Positions 29,076 to 31,014 of a stretch of 31,014 bases of DNA are shown here, piece by piece. The number at the start of each line of letters is the position of its first letter. Position 1 is the stretch's first letter. The translations under genes and the position numbers were made by a program. The notes under the pieces are model-generated. The model had not been told where the DNA came from and searched no databases. It saw only the letters and a program-made list of their open reading frames with translations. The stretch comes from JAAEQG01 sp043803085 (GTDB lineage: Bacteria > Planctomycetota > Phycisphaerae > UBA1845), in assembly GCA_043803085.1 (NCBI GenBank), contig JAZDKM010000320.1, positions 1-31,014 of the forward strand. Direction: 5' to 3'.

Positions 29076-31014
29076 ATGTTAGTCACACGCAGGGATTTCT
29101 TGAGGACCTCCGCGATCACTGCGGGGGTGGCCATCGCCGGGATGGGCTTTAACGTCCGCCCGGTGGAGGCCCATACGGTGGCCCTCCGTAAAAACCTGGA
29201 GGACGCCACCCGGACCACGAGCATCTGTCCATTCTGCGGCGTGGGCTGTGGTTTCGTGGTGCACACCGCCGGGGGCAAGGTCATCAATATCGAGGGCGAC
29301 ACGGAGCACCCGATCAACGAAGGTGCGGCCTGCTGCAAAGGCTCGTCGCTCTACCAGATGGCCAACAACGCCAATCGGCTGACCAAGGTGCTCTATCGGG
29401 CGCCGTACGCCACGGACTGGCAGGAGGTGGACTGGGGGTGGGCCGTCGGGCAGATCGCCCAGCGCATCAAGGCCACGCGCGACGCCACGTTCGAGACGGT
29501 CAACGCCGCCGGCAAGACCGTCAACCGGGCGTTGGGCCTCGCGTCGCTGGGCAGCGCGGCGATGGACAATGAAGAATGCTGGCTCTACCAGAAGTTCCTC
29601 CGCGCCTTGGGCCTGATCTACATAGAACACCAGGCACGGAACTGACACTCGGCCACCGTCGCCAGTTTGGCGACTTCGTTCGGCCGAGGCGCAATGACCA
29701 ACCACTGGATCGACCTCAAGAACGCGGATGTGATCCTCATCATGGGGTCCAACGCGTCGGAGAACCACCCGATCTCGTTTCGGTGGGTAACCGAGGCCCG
29801 GGTCCGCGGGGCCAAACTCATCAGCGTCGACCCGCGGTTCAGCCGGACCTCCAGCAAGGCCAATGTGTACGCTCCGCTCCGCAGCGGGACCGACATTCCT
29901 TTCCTGGGCGGCATGCTCAAGTACATCCTAGACAACGACCTCATCCAGCACGAGTACGTTGCTGAGTACACCAACGCCGGCTACCTGGTTAACGAGGGCT
30001 TTGCGTTCGACCCGAGCACCGGGCTGTTCACCGGGTACGACGCCGCCACGCGGAAGTACAACAAGACCACCTGGAACTACCAGGTGGACGCGAACGGCGT
30101 CATCCTGAAGGACAAGACGCTGCAGCACCCGCGTTGCGTTTACCAACTGCTCAAGCAGCACTACGCCCGGTATGACCTGGATAAGGTGTCCCGCATCACC
30201 GGCACGCCCGTGGCCAAGCTGCAGGAGGTATACGCGACCTACGTGTTGAACTCTTACCCGGCTAACAAGTCCGGCACCATCATGTACGCGATGGGCTGGA
30301 CCCAGCACACGGTGGGGGCCCAGAACATCCGGCTGATGGCCATGATCCAGTTGCTGCTGGGCAACGTAGGGATGGCGGGCGGCGGGATCAATGCCCTGCG
30401 CGGCGAGTCCAACGTGCAGGGTTCGACGGACCATGGTCTGCTGTATCACATCCTGACGGGATACCTGACCGCTCCGCAGGATACGCAGACCACGCTGGCC
30501 GAGTACAACACCAAATGGGCCCCGACGACCAAAGAGCCGCGGAGCGCCAACTGGTGGAGCAACTACCCCAAGTACATCACCAGTTATCTGAAGAGCATGT
30601 ACGGGGCAAACGCCACGGCGGCGAACGATTTCGGCTATGCCTGGCTGCCCAAGCGCGAGGGAGAGACCAACTACGCTTGGCAGCCCATCTTCGACGCGAT
30701 GTACCGCGGGGAGATCAAGGGCTTCTTTGCCTGGGGCCAGAACCCCGCGAACGCCAGTGCCAACAGCACCAAGGTGCAACAGGCGCTGGCCAAGCTCGAC
30801 TGGATGGTCGCGGTGAACCTCTACCCGACCGAGACGGCCGAGTTCTGGCGCGGGCCCGGGATGGATCCGGCGACCGTCGGGACCGAGGTGTTCCAGTTGC
30901 CCTGCGCGGCGTCGGTGGAGAAGGAAGGCAGCATCAGCAACTCCGGCCGCTGGGCCCAGTGGCGGTACAAGGCGGTGAACCCGCCGGGAGAGGCCAAGCC
31001 CGACGCCGAGATCA
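29076..31014 (+). CDS. fdnG: Formate dehydrogenase catalytic (alpha) subunit, selenocysteine-containing, Tat-exported; 3' end outside window
   Basis: The frame is open to the window end (646 codons) apart from one TGA at 29643-29645. The start has AGGAGG five bases before ATG 29076. Residues 1-30 are a twin-arginine signal (RRDFLRTSAITAGVAIAG). A 4Fe-4S ligand set follows (CPFCGVGC, then ACCKG). The TGA falls after YIEHQARN and before HSATVASLATSFGRGAMTNH, exactly where FdnG/FdoG enzymes have Sec; here it is Sec190, the ligand to molybdenum. The continuing region (KNADVILIMGSNASENHP) is full-strength homology, so this is no frameshift. It oxidises formate in the periplasm using bis-MGD. Beta and gamma subunits should lie downstream. 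Confidence 0.95.
29658..29674 (+). promoter_or_regulatory. SECIS-like hairpin of the formate dehydrogenase gene
   Basis: Twelve bases after the TGA, GTCGCC (29658-29663) and GGCGAC (29669-29674) form a perfect 6-bp stem around AGTTT (AGUUU). Position and size fit a bacterial SECIS read by SelB. The loop differs from the GGUCU of the SelW-like gene. Confidence 0.7.

Noticed and set aside
28861..29082. Plus-strand frame overlapping the formate dehydrogenase start
   Set aside because: It would end seven bases into the gene in another frame; composition is not protein-like, and the region is better read as leader.
29643..29645. TGA as a true stop or as a nonsense mutation (pseudogene)
   Set aside because: It is exactly at the family's selenocysteine position, coding resumes in the same frame with strong similarity, and a SECIS-like stem follows.
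29079..30779. Two long minus-strand frames inside the formate dehydrogenase gene
   Set aside because: Antisense shadows; the plus strand is full-length FdnG-like.

Overview
The window looks like a chromosomal segment of a GC-rich bacterium, most likely a planctomycete or close relative. This is inferred from several things: an Hc1-like histone, two tiny lipoproteins (one with an LGSC-DPTV start) of a type I associate with planctomycetes, many TPR and membrane glycosyltransferase-like proteins, a stand-alone LigD-type phosphoesterase domain, and a very high load of short dispersed palindromic repeats. No rRNA, tRNA, CRISPR array, transposase or phage gene was seen.

Layout. Positions 1-821 hold the C-terminal part of a UvrD-like helicase carrying four in-frame 48-bp hairpin repeats. 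It converges with a FabZ-like dehydratase and an Hc1-like histone (minus strand). A truncated TPR fragment precedes holA (2106-3092). On the minus strand follow an AMMECR1-like/alpha-toroid protein and a large GT-C type membrane protein (7171 down to 3148); both have C-termini built from dispersed repeats. A diadenylate cyclase with a pyruvate-kinase-C-like N-terminal domain (7420-8352) is followed by about 830 bp of repeat-rich DNA. Next comes a compact operon of a small protein, a nucleotidyltransferase and purD, with overlapping ends.

Convergent to it, a minus-strand block (16314 down to 11328) holds a secreted trypsin-like protease, an overlapping lipoprotein, a SelW/Rdx-type selenoprotein with an in-frame UGA and a hairpin behind it, serine acetyltransferase and purN. 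Two small lipoproteins, a coiled-coil zinc-ribbon protein and rnpA follow (minus). Then come a secreted TPR-like protein, a LigD-type phosphoesterase (minus), a TPR lipoprotein, an Fe(3+)-type ABC permease and a TMTC-like membrane/TPR protein (plus).

The right end is a formate dehydrogenase region. A secreted protein of unknown function, MobB (molybdenum cofactor) and FdhD (sulfurtransferase for formate dehydrogenase) lie on the minus strand. Divergent from fdhD is the Tat-exported catalytic subunit, which runs off the window. Its Sec190 is encoded by UGA, followed by a 6-bp hairpin. The two UGA-selenocysteine genes (SelW-like and FdnG) are the most notable biology: a conventional annotation would miss or split both. 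The host should carry selA, selB, selC and selD elsewhere.

A second theme is that at least seven families of short palindromic repeats are scattered through the window. Several are translated in frame or supply the last codons and stop of genes (helicase, AMMECR1-like protein, GT-C protein, TPR fragment).
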